The notes under the pieces are model-generated. The model was not told the origin of the DNA and made no database searches. It saw nothing but the letters and a program-made list of their open reading frames with translations. DNA of 64,000 nt from Anaerolineales bacterium (GTDB lineage: Bacteria > Chloroflexota > Anaerolineae > Anaerolineales > UBA4823). Position numbers and translations under genes: made by a program. Numbering within the stretch: the first letter of the stretch is position 1; the number at the start of each line of letters is the position of its first letter. The stretch lies in assembly GCA_003105035.1 (NCBI GenBank), contig PQAL01000033.1, positions 17,613 through 81,612 of the forward strand, given 5' to 3'. Positions 54,258 through 63,160 of the stretch are shown here, piece after piece.

Positions 54258-55178
54258 TCAATCTTTCATCTCGCGCCCGGTCAATTTCAGGAAAACATCT
54301 TCCAGGGTCGCCCCTTCAGAGCGCATATTACGGAATTGGACACCCAGGCTGGTCAGAAGCAGCACGACCTCGCTGACCTGTGCTCCCTGGCTACCATCCC
54401 CACGTAGCACCACAGTATTGCCCTGCACGTCAATGTGACCGCACTGCTCCAACTTATCCAGGACCTCCGCCGGCAGGAGACGGTCCACAGTGAAGGTGAG
54501 GGTTTCTCCACCGCCATAATTGCTGATCAGCTCCGCGGGAGTGTCGAGGGCAACAATCCGTCCATGATCGATAATCGCCACCCGGTCACATAGCCGCTCG
54601 GCTTCTTCCATGTAGTGCGTGGTTAACAGGATGGTCTTACCCTGTTCTCGGACTCGGAGAACCAAGTCCCAAATGGCGTGGCGAGCTTGTGGGTCTAAAC
54701 CGGTGGTCAGCTCATCCAGGAAGATTAGCTGAGGGTTGGGTAGGAGTGCCAGGGCAATGAACAGGCGCTGCTTCTGCCCGCCGGATAGTTTTGCGAATGC
54801 ACTATTCCGCTTATCTTCCAAACCAAGCTCGACCAATAGCTGCTGCCAGCTGGTAGCCTCGGGGTAGAAGGAGCTGTAAAGATCCAATGCTTCCCAAACC
54901 TTCATCCGCTCGGGCAGGTTGGATTGTTGGAGCTGCATCCCCGTGTGCATGTGCAGATAATGGCTTTCATGCTGTGGATCGACATTCAGTACGGTCAATT
55001 GACCACGGTCGGGTTTCCGTAAACCCTCTAGGCATTCGATTGTAGTGGTTTTACCAGCGCCATTTGGGCCTACCATTCCAAAGATTTCGCCCTGATAAAC
55101 TTGAAAACTGATCTCATCTACGGCGATGGTCTCTCCATAGGCTTTAGATAATCCTTCAACATTCACAACGGCGTCCAT
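54258..55178 (-). CDS. ABC transporter ATP-binding protein (drug-exporter type)
   Basis: A 306-residue ATPase: Walker A GPNGAGKTT at 37-45, signature LSGGQKQ at 131-137, Walker B LIFLDE at 151-156 with DELTTGLD in place of the usual DEPTxGLD. A DrrA-like C-terminal tail of about 80 residues ends in EGATLEDVFLKLTGREMKD. It works with the downstream permease. It starts 12 bases after the regulator gene in the same operon. Confidence 0.94.
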   Translation of the reverse strand: MDAVVNVEGLSKAYGETIAVDEISFQVYQGEIFGMVGPNGAGKTTTIECLEGLRKPDRGQLTVLNVDPQHESHYLHMHTGMQLQQSNLPERMKVWEALDLYSSFYPEATSWQQLLVELGLEDKRNSAFAKLSGGQKQRLFIALALLPNPQLIFLDELTTGLDPQARHAIWDLVLRVREQGKTILLTTHYMEEAERLCDRVAIIDHGRIVALDTPAELISNYGGGETLTFTVDRLLPAEVLDKLEQCGHIDVQGNTVVLRGDGSQGAQVSEVVLLLTSLGVQFRNMRSEGATLEDVFLKLTGREMKD

Positions 55179-55190
55179 GGCAGTATCCTT

Positions 55191-55484
55191 TTACTTGTTT
55201 TTTAGTATTGCCTCCAGGGCTGCGACATGTTCTGCGAAGACTTTCCGCCCTTCAGGTGTGGCTGACACATAGGTACGCGGTTTGCGTTCTACAAAGATCT
55301 TGTTGATGGAGATATAACCTGATTCTTCCAATTTCCGCAGGTGGGCACCCAGGTTGCCATCGGTCACTTCAAGGAGATCACGCAGATAGGTAAACTCCAA
55401 CTCTTCTTTTGGAGAAAGCGTGACCAAGGCAGCCATGATACGCAGCCGTACAGTTTGGTGGATTGTTTCATTCAGCTCTGCCAT
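55191..55484 (-). CDS. Winged-helix regulator (ArsR/MarR-like, HTH_34 type)
   Basis: A 97-residue protein from ATG 55484. It starts MAELNETIHQTVRLRIMAAL and has the wing-helix block EFTYLRDLLEVTDGNLGAHL RKLEESGYI, then a basic wing KIFVERKPRTYVSATPEG. Such small dimeric repressors control their own operon and an adjacent ABC exporter. Two bases separate it from the preceding gene. The longer upstream open frame is rejected because it overlaps the neighbour. Its likely operator is the palindrome at 56087-56096. Confidence 0.9.
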   Translation of the reverse strand: MAELNETIHQTVRLRIMAALVTLSPKEELEFTYLRDLLEVTDGNLGAHLRKLEESGYISINKIFVERKPRTYVSATPEGRKVFAEHVAALEAILKNK

Positions 55485-55486
55485 GT

Positions 55487-56056
55487 CTACCACCTGTAAC
55501 GGATATAGATCCCAAGGGCGATCATCCCCCCGCCGCCCAGAATTGCCATCCACAAGAAGAAATATCCGGGTAGTAAGAAGTATCCGATTAGAGAGAGAGC
55601 AAACAACCCCAAACCCCACCATACGGACGCAAAGGAAAGCAACAGTCCCATGGCTACCCAACCAACCGTGGAGAAAAGGATGATCATCAAGGCCAGCTGC
55701 TTCGCATCAACTGGCCAGGAGATAGCGACCGCTGCGTAACAGTAGATAAATAGCAGCAGCCAGAAAAACGCTATTCGCTTTCCGGTGGTTGGCGCAGCTG
55801 ACAAGCGTACCCCCCGGTTCATCCTGGCCCCGATGATCGCGGAGATAACCGCACCCACGATATCGAGGCTGATCCAAGCATATCTGGCCGCCTGAGCTGG
55901 GAGGAACTGCGAGCCGAGAAAGCCGAACATCCAGATGACACCCCAGAGGATGAGGAATTTATAGGCACCGCTGGAGGAAATTGCCCGGCGAGTTTTCTGC
56001 ATCATGTTTTGGACTGCGGTCAGGGCTTCTTCGGCTTCAGTAGGTGTGATGTTCAT
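55487..56056 (-). CDS. Membrane protein in the exporter operon
   Basis: A 189-residue protein. An N-terminal soluble helix (EAEEALTAVQNMMQKTRRAI) is followed by about five spans. No named family is recognised, but a pattern of small membrane protein, winged-helix regulator, ABC ATPase and ABC-2 permease in one operon is common in Chloroflexota as I recall it. It is the first gene after the promoter at 56109-56137 and may sense the signal controlling the operon. Confidence 0.75.
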   Translation of the reverse strand: MNITPTEAEEALTAVQNMMQKTRRAISSSGAYKFLILWGVIWMFGFLGSQFLPAQAARYAWISLDIVGAVISAIIGARMNRGVRLSAAPTTGKRIAFFWLLLFIYCYAAVAISWPVDAKQLALMIILFSTVGWVAMGLLLSFASVWWGLGLFALSLIGYFLLPGYFFLWMAILGGGGMIALGIYIRYRW

Positions 56057-56086
56057 TGATTAATCCTTTAGAGTAGTATTTATTTT

Positions 56087-56137
56087 AGAGCGCTCTGTAA
56101 TATAGAGTATTATACATCAAAAAACAGAAGAAGTCAA
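56087..56137 (-). promoter_or_regulatory. Promoter and operator-like palindrome of the exporter operon
   Basis: On the minus strand TTGACT (56137-56132) and TATAAT (56114-56109) are 17 bases apart. AGAGCGCTCT (56087-56096), a perfect 10-bp palindrome, lies just past the expected start near 56102. It is the natural binding site candidate for the winged-helix repressor encoded at 55191-55484. Confidence 0.75.
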
Positions 56138-56238
56138 TCCTGAGTTAAAAAATGGATACCCGGGGATTATATCGACGGAAATTTGGTCAGGCTGGAATTA
56201 ATCAAAATTTACTCCAGGCTGGCCGTATTGGATAAACC

Positions 56239-57273
56239 TTATGGGTTAACCAGATCGAGATGAAAGGAAAATGCCTTATCGTAAGCCTGGCCGATGACGA
56301 TGCTGATATCCCCACTGCTCATGTTATACACCGAAGACCATTGGGTGATGCCTTGTTTTACATCAGAAAGCAGCTTGAGAGCCGCAGAGGTATCGAGCTG
56401 CCCACCAGAGGCGGTCAGTTGCTCGTTGAGCTTATGGTAGCGTGGGCAGCCCCCATCACCCTCGGCGATGCAACGCAGGTGGTTGGTGGCCAAATGCCAG
56501 GGAGATTCATTGGGTAAAACAACCATTTCACCATTAAAAAATTCCACCAGCACCGCTTTTCCACTTGGGTCAGCGATCAGGTAGTGAATGGGTGGCCCAC
56601 CGGAGAACATGACATTAAATTGTTTAAAGATTGACAGGGCCTGCTCGACATTGCGGGCATGATCGAGCACCTGGCGGATGATTCCGATGGATCCGATATC
56701 CGGCCGAGAAGAGTCATAGCTGGCATCGTCTATATATTCTTCCGGAATAGCCGCCATCCCGATGGCTAGTCCATATTCGTTCATCCCATCAAAAGGCAAA
56801 GCAGGCGCGTTGAGCATGGCGTCCTGGTAGGTCGTCTGGAGGTTCTGCAATGCTGCAGCTTTTTCTGCAGGGATGCCCAGGAAGGTCAGGTCGACCATGC
56901 TAACCGAGGCATATCCATCCGGTGGATCGGTGAAGAGCAGCAGTGCCGGGCTATACTCCCAATCGAAGTTACGACCATAGAACATATCTGCCGGAAACCC
57001 CATGGCAGCGAACAGTGCGCAGGCAAATTGGCTTTGCCCTGGCAGGCTAGTGCTGATCTTTGGGTAAACGTAGTCTCCGATATAGCGCATGACATAAAAT
57101 GGATACTCATCCAGCTGCTCAAGGCTGCTCAGCGTGGCTGCAGTATCCGCAGGTGCACTGCCTTGCTCGGCAGTTGGTGAAACTACCTGTGCGATTGTGG
57201 GCTCTGCTGGGGGTGTGGCGGTGCTGCAAGCAGAAAGCAGTATGAGCAAAATGATTATCTTCAGGAAGCGCAT
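56239..57273 (-). CDS. Lipoprotein Ntn-hydrolase (choloylglycine hydrolase/C45-like)
   Basis: A 344-residue lipoprotein: MRFLKIIILLILLSAC (lipobox Cys 16), then a Thr/Pro linker. The Ntn part has FACALFAAMG with C85 as candidate nucleophile, then GRNFDWEYSP (the xRNxD motif), then FDGMNEYGLAIGMAAIPE and a later VEQALSIFKQFNV. This is the linear-amide C-N hydrolase/acyl-CoA:6-APA acyltransferase-like fold. The family cleaves N-acyl amides such as bile salts or penicillin; the substrate here is unknown. It has a good GAGGTC site. Confidence 0.8.
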   Translation of the reverse strand: MRFLKIIILLILLSACSTATPPAEPTIAQVVSPTAEQGSAPADTAATLSSLEQLDEYPFYVMRYIGDYVYPKISTSLPGQSQFACALFAAMGFPADMFYGRNFDWEYSPALLLFTDPPDGYASVSMVDLTFLGIPAEKAAALQNLQTTYQDAMLNAPALPFDGMNEYGLAIGMAAIPEEYIDDASYDSSRPDIGSIGIIRQVLDHARNVEQALSIFKQFNVMFSGGPPIHYLIADPSGKAVLVEFFNGEMVVLPNESPWHLATNHLRCIAEGDGGCPRYHKLNEQLTASGGQLDTSAALKLLSDVKQGITQWSSVYNMSSGDISIVIGQAYDKAFSFHLDLVNP

Positions 57274-57401
57274 GATGACCTCAACCCGAGCTTAAGTAAC
57301 GAATTACGGATATTTCGGCTTGTAGGATAAAGATAGTGCATCCTAAGCTGGTGATGCAGCTACAAAAACCGACCCGATTTGATTAATCTACTTGGAATAA
57401 C

Positions 57402-58412
57402 TCATGCAGGTTCAGTAATTAGCTCGCGTAACCAGCGATAAGCCAGTTTCTCTTCTTCAGCGACCCAGATGAACCCCGCGGCTGCGGCCATGAGATCATT
57501 GGCATGGATTGCCTGGGCAATTTTGGGGATGATAGACAGAACCCACTGGAAATGGGCAATCGGCTGGCTAAAATCCAATTCGGCAGCCCCTCCAGCTTCA
57601 ACCAGGAAGGTGATATAAAGGTCACGCCCGGCTGTGAGGTGGTTCCCTAGGTTATCGGGAGGTGAATTCAGGTATTCTCGCACCTGCTGCAGGCAACGCT
57701 GGCTGGCTTCCTGGCCAAGCTCCTCCGGCCAGGCGTGAATCTCACGCCCCAGCTTTTGCATGGCGGGGATGCCCAGCATGCTCAGCGGTGGTTCCAGCAT
57801 TAATTGACACTGGTCGGCAATCGCCTGCTTGATTAGCTTATCCGTGGGGTCGAGCTCTTCCGGTATGTTCAGGATGGTAAGGCGGTTACGCTTGCCCATG
57901 CCTGGCACATTGACATCCCATGCCAGCTCCAGCTCAGCCAAAGGAATGTCCTGAATTTCCTGCTGGCCCGTATCAAGCACATAAGCATTCTGGTCGTCAT
58001 AACCTACCAGCAACAGGAAATGGATGGGGATGTGGCGTTGGTGGTAAATAGCAGGATAGAAAGGCAGGTGGTACATGTCCAGGGGACCCAGGATGGGAGG
58101 CGTATGCTCATCAAGGGCTGCCCGGGCTTTATTCCAAGAGTATTTGAAGGAGCGGTCCTCAACCGCGATGAAATCCGCCTTGAATAAGCCCGCCAGGTAG
58201 GCATGCTGGCGTGGGCTGGCAGTACCCCAATAGACCTGGCGGGGTGGGTTGGCTACATTAATTCGCAGGTAGGCAAAACCACCCCCCTGGCCGAGCCCAT
58301 GCACGAACTCGTTCGACCAGTCACGACCGGTACGCCACTGCACCAGGTCACGAATGCCGTTGACCGGGCACATACCGGGTGCGATGCGGTGTGGTAAGCG
58401 CAGAGGCTGCAT
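57402..58412 (-). CDS. BtrH N-terminal / DUF4872 protein
   Basis: A 336-residue soluble protein. The BtrH_N part includes GMCPVNGIRDLVQWRTG (Cys 15, likely nucleophile) and FVHGLGQGGGFAYLR. IPIHFLLLVGYDDQNAYVLD follows with the His of a cysteine-peptidase-like fold. The C-terminal DUF4872 region begins near residue 190. BtrH is an acyl-ACP:aminoglycoside acyltransferase in butirosin synthesis. Free-standing members in other bacteria may have other peptides or acyl targets; no biosynthetic genes are near. GGAAGGAA is a good ribosome site. Confidence 0.8.
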   Translation of the reverse strand: MQPLRLPHRIAPGMCPVNGIRDLVQWRTGRDWSNEFVHGLGQGGGFAYLRINVANPPRQVYWGTASPRQHAYLAGLFKADFIAVEDRSFKYSWNKARAALDEHTPPILGPLDMYHLPFYPAIYHQRHIPIHFLLLVGYDDQNAYVLDTGQQEIQDIPLAELELAWDVNVPGMGKRNRLTILNIPEELDPTDKLIKQAIADQCQLMLEPPLSMLGIPAMQKLGREIHAWPEELGQEASQRCLQQVREYLNSPPDNLGNHLTAGRDLYITFLVEAGGAAELDFSQPIAHFQWVLSIIPKIAQAIHANDLMAAAAGFIWVAEEEKLAYRWLRELITEPA

Positions 58413-58663
58413 CGATATTTCCTTCCTTAGATATGTCGGTGCCTTAATTATATCCGTCAGTGGCAGAACAGGGCGAAGCTGGAGGGAATATAGGCATCAG
58501 TGATGCAGATAGAGATGAAGCGCTGATCTCGTTATTATTTCCAAGGGGTGAGGATAGACGGTATCACCAGTGCAGATGAAAGCAGGGCAGATGTAGTTGC
58601 CTGATGCGGCCACTCTCTTCATCTATAGCTGTGTTTATAGACCTGAACGTTTAGCTTCTGACT

Positions 58664-59326
58664 TCAATCCAGGAGCAGCGGTTTCATGGGTGCCCAGTGA
58701 TCCTTCCATACCACCGGCACCAGCTCAGCGATGACCTGCGGTGGGAAGAAAGCGGCCATGGTCATCCGGTCGGGGTATTCGAGGTTATATAAGATAAATG
58801 GCACCACCCAGTAAGCTGGCTCAGAATGCTCCTGGCTATGCTTGCTGGTAGCCTGGCTGATACGCCCCTGCTCCTCCAGGCTTAGCACCGCCTGGATGGC
58901 CGCTTCATCAAAATATCGTTCTTCCGACTGGTAGTGTGACGGCCATAGATTGGAGATCTTTTCAATAATAGTAACGATTGTGGATGTCGAATTCATAGGA
59001 TCAGCCGATAACCCGCTGATAAGTGTGGGTAATCGATCGAGCTGGCGGGAAAACTGATGATGCTCGGCAGCCAGCCTGGAATAGGGTGCCGATGGGATTA
59101 CCTTACTTAGCTCAGGAAAGCCAATCAGGTCTTCACCAGTGTGGTGCGAGCTAAGGACGGTCATCATGCAGTGTAGGTAACTGGCATACCCGGTCAGCTC
59201 GGTTGGGTCAACAAACCCGTGTTGCATGTGTTCTTTCCCCGTGCTCAGGCTGACATCGATTGAGCGGGTGATCACTTTATGGATACGTGCCAGGTCCTGG
59301 GCAAAATTGGGTGTGGGTTGATTCAT
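58664..59326 (-). CDS. Hemerythrin-like (HHE) domain protein
   Basis: A 220-residue protein, ATG 59326 after a perfect AGGAGG. Metal ligands are visible in SSHHTGEDLIGFPEL, AAEHHQFSRQL and HYQSEERYFDE, the helices of an HHE di-iron four-helix bundle, preceded by a helix IHKVITRSIDVSL with His. Such proteins bind O2 or handle reactive nitrogen/oxygen species. The C-terminal 50 residues are not conserved. It is solitary; the gap 59327-59664 holds nothing visible. Confidence 0.88.
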   Translation of the reverse strand: MNQPTPNFAQDLARIHKVITRSIDVSLSTGKEHMQHGFVDPTELTGYASYLHCMMTVLSSHHTGEDLIGFPELSKVIPSAPYSRLAAEHHQFSRQLDRLPTLISGLSADPMNSTSTIVTIIEKISNLWPSHYQSEERYFDEAAIQAVLSLEEQGRISQATSKHSQEHSEPAYWVVPFILYNLEYPDRMTMAAFFPPQVIAELVPVVWKDHWAPMKPLLLD

Positions 59327-59664
59327 CAATGACCTCCTTTTTTCGAAGAACTCAGAATGTAAAGATGGCAGGACGAAAAATTCGTAATTCTTGATTCAAT
59401 TCAGCGGGAGGCATTCAGCCATGACCATCGGCATGCAATCCCTCTGCTTAATTAGAATGGTCATCAACACCTTAAAGTATACGGTACAGCCAGACGCGGC
59501 GAGCGAAAGTTAAATAAAGGTTCGGTGAGAATTTTGAAAATATGAGAGGATATTTATTAAGCACATTCCAGCAAGGTGCTATCCTGATCCAGCATGTCTT
59601 GCACATAACAATCAGGTGAGGCTTCTACCCTTCGCTCGTTTAAGAGGATTTCCCTCCTGGGGTT

Positions 59665-60360
59665 TTATTTCAGAAACTCATACAGGAAGAAAATAATGAA
59701 AGCCATCACAACCAGGTAGGGCAGCAGCATCGGGCGCACTGCCTGGTTGAAAAGCGCCTTGTTCATCTCCGCCCGGTTCATATTGCTGATCACCTGGGGA
59801 ACAATCTCGTTCCCGGAGATCGATACAGGGACCTCGCTCTTCTGAAGCCTGCCCAGCACCAGGATTTCTTCATCCGGAGCAATCAAGCGCTCGAAGACCC
59901 GCAGACGCTTGTCAAAGTTTAAAAAGCCCTTGGTCTTTACCCCAATGGATTCCAATAATTCCCGGGTGCTTTCATCGAGCTTATCCAGCAAGTATTCGTT
60001 GTTCATCACCAGGGCAGGTTTTCCTTCCTGGATCTTGATGCGGCCGGTCATATCATCAACCAGGAAGCTGCCGGAGGATTTCTTATAAATTGATCTCCAC
60101 CGTCCGCCTCCCCGGTTACCGCTTTGGTATTCCTGCACCTCCAGCTGCCAATAAGCGCAGTCGGCTTTGCGCAACAGGCTTTTAATGGGCTCACCGTGGA
60201 TCCTGCCGGTTACCTCAACCCATCCCTTGCCGGGCAAGGCGCTGATCCAGGTGGTGGGAATGCGCAAGCTGATGAAGAAATTCCTCAAAGTCGTGGCGGA
60301 ATAGATTAATGGGCCGATGAGGGCGAAAATAATAAAAAGCCAAATGAACCAATTCTGCAT
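59665..60360 (-). CDS. GIDE-domain membrane protein
   Basis: A 231-residue protein from ATG 60360 (GGGAGAG before it). A span near the N-terminus (IWLFIIFALIGPLIYSATTL) and one at the C-terminus (LPYLVVMAFIIFFLYEFL) flank a soluble domain with WVEVTGRIHGEPIKSLLRK then CAYWQLEVQEYQ, SGSFLVDDMTGRIKIQ and ERLIAPDEEILVLGRL. This is the GIDE domain of MUL1-like E3 ligases, but the RING finger is absent. Bacterial members' role is unknown. Confidence 0.7.
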   Translation of the reverse strand: MQNWFIWLFIIFALIGPLIYSATTLRNFFISLRIPTTWISALPGKGWVEVTGRIHGEPIKSLLRKADCAYWQLEVQEYQSGNRGGGRWRSIYKKSSGSFLVDDMTGRIKIQEGKPALVMNNEYLLDKLDESTRELLESIGVKTKGFLNFDKRLRVFERLIAPDEEILVLGRLQKSEVPVSISGNEIVPQVISNMNRAEMNKALFNQAVRPMLLPYLVVMAFIIFFLYEFLK

Positions 60361-60648
60361 TCTTTTACTCTCTCCCTGCTTGGATCCTATTTTATATCCT
60401 GCACATTTATGCTTTGTTTCTGCCAAACTGCAGTGCAATCTTTCAGACTGAATTCATTATAGCATGACCCACATCTCCAGCTTATCTGAGATGCAACAGC
60501 CATTGATCACTGCCATGGTCGTAGGGGATGGTGCAAGGACTGGGTGAGGCACTGGATGAGCGCGACCATGCCCGCGAAGCGTTTGGCTAATTTGCGTGTT
60601 TTAATTCTTGCAAGGAAATGTAATTTCAATTAGGATAACTGATAATCC

Positions 60649-61344
60649 ATGAACGTATACTACAACACTGCCAAAACGATCATCCGCATCTTTCATTTGA
60701 TCTTCAATCAAGATTGCCATACCTTTGGCAAGCTGGATTACCATCGAGGGGCGAAGATTATTGCCGGAAATCACCCGAACGCCACCGATGGGCTATTCCT
60801 ACCCTTCATATTTACCGAGAAATTGCATTTTTTTGTTCAAGGGGATATCTTTGACATCCCCTTCGTCGGCTGGCTGCTCGCCAAAGCTGATCAAATAAAG
60901 GTCACACCTGGGCAGAAACACCTGGCGTTGAAACAGGGTATCCGCCTGCTCGAGAATAACAAGGCGGTGGCGATCTTCCCTGAAGCTGCCCTGAACCCCG
61001 ATGGTCAATCCCTCAAGAGTGCGACGGGGGCGGTGCGGATGTCTTTATATACCCAGGTGCCGATCATCCCGGTCGGGTTTTACGTGCCTCCAAACTATCT
61101 TCGCTATATGGTGCGTGATAAGAACGGGCGCAAGTCGCGCGGGCACTGGCAAAAACGGGGGCATTGCTACGTGCATATCGGGGAAGAATGGCTACCAAGC
61201 ATGGAATTCACTGGGGCCGCAGATCGTGCGACCCTTGATGAACTGACTGAGAGACTGATGCAGAAAATCATGGCTCAAGCTCAGCTGGCGATGCAGGCAT
61301 ATACCAGGGAGTCGGGTTTAGCTACAAAGCTGGCAACGATCTGA
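60649..61344 (+). CDS. 1-acyl-sn-glycerol-3-phosphate acyltransferase-like (PlsC family)
   Basis: A 231-residue protein. The acyltransferase motif is N41-H42-P-N-A-T-D47 (GNHPNATDGL). Motif III is AIFPEAALNPDGQSLKSATGAVRM. N-terminal hydrophobic stretch is short. It transfers a fatty acyl group to lysophosphatidate or a similar acceptor at the inner membrane. Convergent with the Nudix gene three bases later. ATG 60649 lacks a strong ribosome site. Confidence 0.88.
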   Translation: MNVYYNTAKTIIRIFHLIFNQDCHTFGKLDYHRGAKIIAGNHPNATDGLFLPFIFTEKLHFFVQGDIFDIPFVGWLLAKADQIKVTPGQKHLALKQGIRLLENNKAVAIFPEAALNPDGQSLKSATGAVRMSLYTQVPIIPVGFYVPPNYLRYMVRDKNGRKSRGHWQKRGHCYVHIGEEWLPSMEFTGAADRATLDELTERLMQKIMAQAQLAMQAYTRESGLATKLATI

Positions 61345-61347
61345 TGC

Positions 61348-61968
61348 TTATGAAGTTGTTTTCAGAATCCACTTAAGCCAGGTAGCCTGTGGGGGAATGA
61401 TATCGGGTAAGCCGTCAAAATTAGCCCAGAATAAGTCAAAGACCGCGTTATCGACGGTAACGGACCAACTTTCTGGCGTAGGGTCTGGGGCGCTGAACAG
61501 GAAAAAGTGGCGGATGCGCTGGTCAGTCAGGGCTTCATCCGGCACCCAACCCGTAATATTATAGGTGACATAACAAGGGTTTTGAAAGGAGTCATGCTCC
61601 ACATAACGCACCTGAGTGAAGCCTTCTGCCTGGCGCAAGACTTCAACCGGCAGTCCGGCACGGAAATGTGCCCAATCCATGCTGGCGATGTCCGGACGTG
61701 AGTAAACCGTTGTTGAGTGGCTGGTCAGTCGAACTCCAGGGGGTGGTGGGTCATCGGCCTCACCTAGCAGGCGTACGAGCACCAGGCTATCCAGCCCACT
61801 TTCCTCAGCGGCTTCACGGCAGGCGGCTGCCTGGATGTCTTCACCCGGATTAACCGTCCCAGCTGGGATCTGCACACCCACATGCGGATGGTTGAACAAC
61901 AGCAGCTGCGTGCCATTATTGCCCGGACGGGTGATAAAGCAAGTAACCTTATTGACCGCCTTGCTCAT
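61348..61968 (-). CDS. Nudix hydrolase
   Basis: A 206-residue protein. Nudix box G37 x5 E x7 REAAEESGL, residues 37-59. It matches GX5EX7REUXEEXGU exactly. A start at 61968 (MSKAVNKVTCFITRPGNNG) overlaps the upstream phosphotransferase stop as ATGA, so they are coupled. The C-terminal region after residue 90 is longer than usual and holds a second fold-like segment (WSVTVDNAVFDLFWANF). The substrate is unknown. Confidence 0.88.
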   Translation of the reverse strand: MSKAVNKVTCFITRPGNNGTQLLLFNHPHVGVQIPAGTVNPGEDIQAAACREAAEESGLDSLVLVRLLGEADDPPPPGVRLTSHSTTVYSRPDIASMDWAHFRAGLPVEVLRQAEGFTQVRYVEHDSFQNPCYVTYNITGWVPDEALTDQRIRHFFLFSAPDPTPESWSVTVDNAVFDLFWANFDGLPDIIPPQATWLKWILKTTS

Positions 61969-62954
61969 AGCAATGTGAATTCCAGCTCCACATAGGGGAG
62001 GTTGTCTGTGATGCGCCGCGACCTGCCCTGCATGAAATCGCCCACCCAATTTCCCGGTTGGGAGGCCTGCGGGTGGTCGAGTAAATCGGCATAGATGCAC
62101 AGCTCCTTGAGCTTGAGGAACCGGGGTATCTGCCCCAACCAATAGGGGGAAATACTAAATTCCTTTCGGTAGCCAGCCAGGTAATTGGCAAGGAAGGTTT
62201 GGGCAAATTCACGGGCATGCGCTTCGCTCGTGGGATTATCAAGCACCATGCTATCGAAGAGCGCCATGGCTATGTCGATGGCGAACCAGCCCCACTGGCA
62301 ATCATCGAAATCGATGATGACCATACTGCCATCCGGTTTAATGAGGAAGTTGGCGAAGTGCAGGTCATCATGAATCATGCCGAAATCTTCCTGCGAGCGA
62401 GGCAGCTGTTTGAGTTCTTCAATCAGGTCCTGCAGCTGCTGGCGCGCCGGGTCGGAGCTGCCAGTTAATTTTCGCGTAGCTTCCAGAATCTCGTAAGATT
62501 CAAACCAGGTGGGGCGGGTGAGCCCCGGATCCTCTGGCTGGTACCTGGCAGAAATGCGATGAAACTTGCCTGCTGCCCTGCCGATGGATTGGAACAGACT
62601 GGGTGTCCAGGCTGAGACGGGGATGGTTTCCGCCAGGGTACCTTCTACTTTTTCAAAGGCAGTCAACGTGTAGCGCGATCCTTCGAATTCCAGGCTCTCC
62701 ATGAGCAAGCCGTTTCTTGATGTCAGTGGTGAGGTCACTGGCGCAGCGTTGTTCGCCAGGTAGCTGACCCAATCAAGCATGGCCAGGGTCTGGCTGGGGG
62801 GGCAGTCTTCCACGCCAATACGCAGGATGGCCGCCTGATCACCCTGGGTAAATTGGTAGACTGCGTTGTAATGACCCCCGGAAAGCGGGACGAGGCTTTC
62901 AGGCGTGGTGCCATACAGCTGGCAGGCGAGGGCAAGCAGGTCAGGGTGGAGCAT
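61965..62954 (-). CDS. Aminoglycoside/homoserine-kinase-like phosphotransferase (APH family)
   Basis: A 329-residue kinase-like protein from ATG 62954; an upstream in-frame ATG (63017) is possible. The Brenner motif MIHDDLHFANFLI (catalytic Asp near residue 194) and the metal Asp in MVIIDFDDCQWGW (about 213) are intact. Likely phosphorylates a small alcohol or amine. Paired with the Nudix gene by a four-base overlap. Confidence 0.87.
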   Translation of the reverse strand: MLHPDLLALACQLYGTTPESLVPLSGGHYNAVYQFTQGDQAAILRIGVEDCPPSQTLAMLDWVSYLANNAAPVTSPLTSRNGLLMESLEFEGSRYTLTAFEKVEGTLAETIPVSAWTPSLFQSIGRAAGKFHRISARYQPEDPGLTRPTWFESYEILEATRKLTGSSDPARQQLQDLIEELKQLPRSQEDFGMIHDDLHFANFLIKPDGSMVIIDFDDCQWGWFAIDIAMALFDSMVLDNPTSEAHAREFAQTFLANYLAGYRKEFSISPYWLGQIPRFLKLKELCIYADLLDHPQASQPGNWVGDFMQGRSRRITDNLPYVELEFTLL

Positions 62955-63097
62955 ATAGTTGAATTGTACCAGGAGCAGTGCCAGGCAGTTTGGCGAAATG
63001 ATACGTCTAGGTGACATTTGAATATGCCCGCTAACCTGTGTGTCAGAATGGCGACAGAAAATTAATCTCTACTATAATTAATCCATCCGTGGATGGT

Positions 63098-63128
63098 CGT
63101 AGAGACGCAGCACTGCTGCCTCTCTACG
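63098..63128. repeat. Short GTAGAGAC-type hairpin repeat
   Basis: CGTAGAG (63098-63104) pairs with CTCTACG (63122-63128), with inner GCAGC/GCTGC. The form GTAGAGACGCAGC...GCTGC..TCTCTAC is a common short repeat in many bacteria. It lies in the leader between two divergent genes. Confidence 0.5.
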
Positions 63129-63160
63129 AATGACATTATTAAAGACATTGGTTAAAAACT

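Noticed and set aside
55485-55661. N-terminal extension of the winged-helix regulator
   Set aside because: It overlaps the coding region of the preceding gene; the internal Met at 55484 gives the normal family length.
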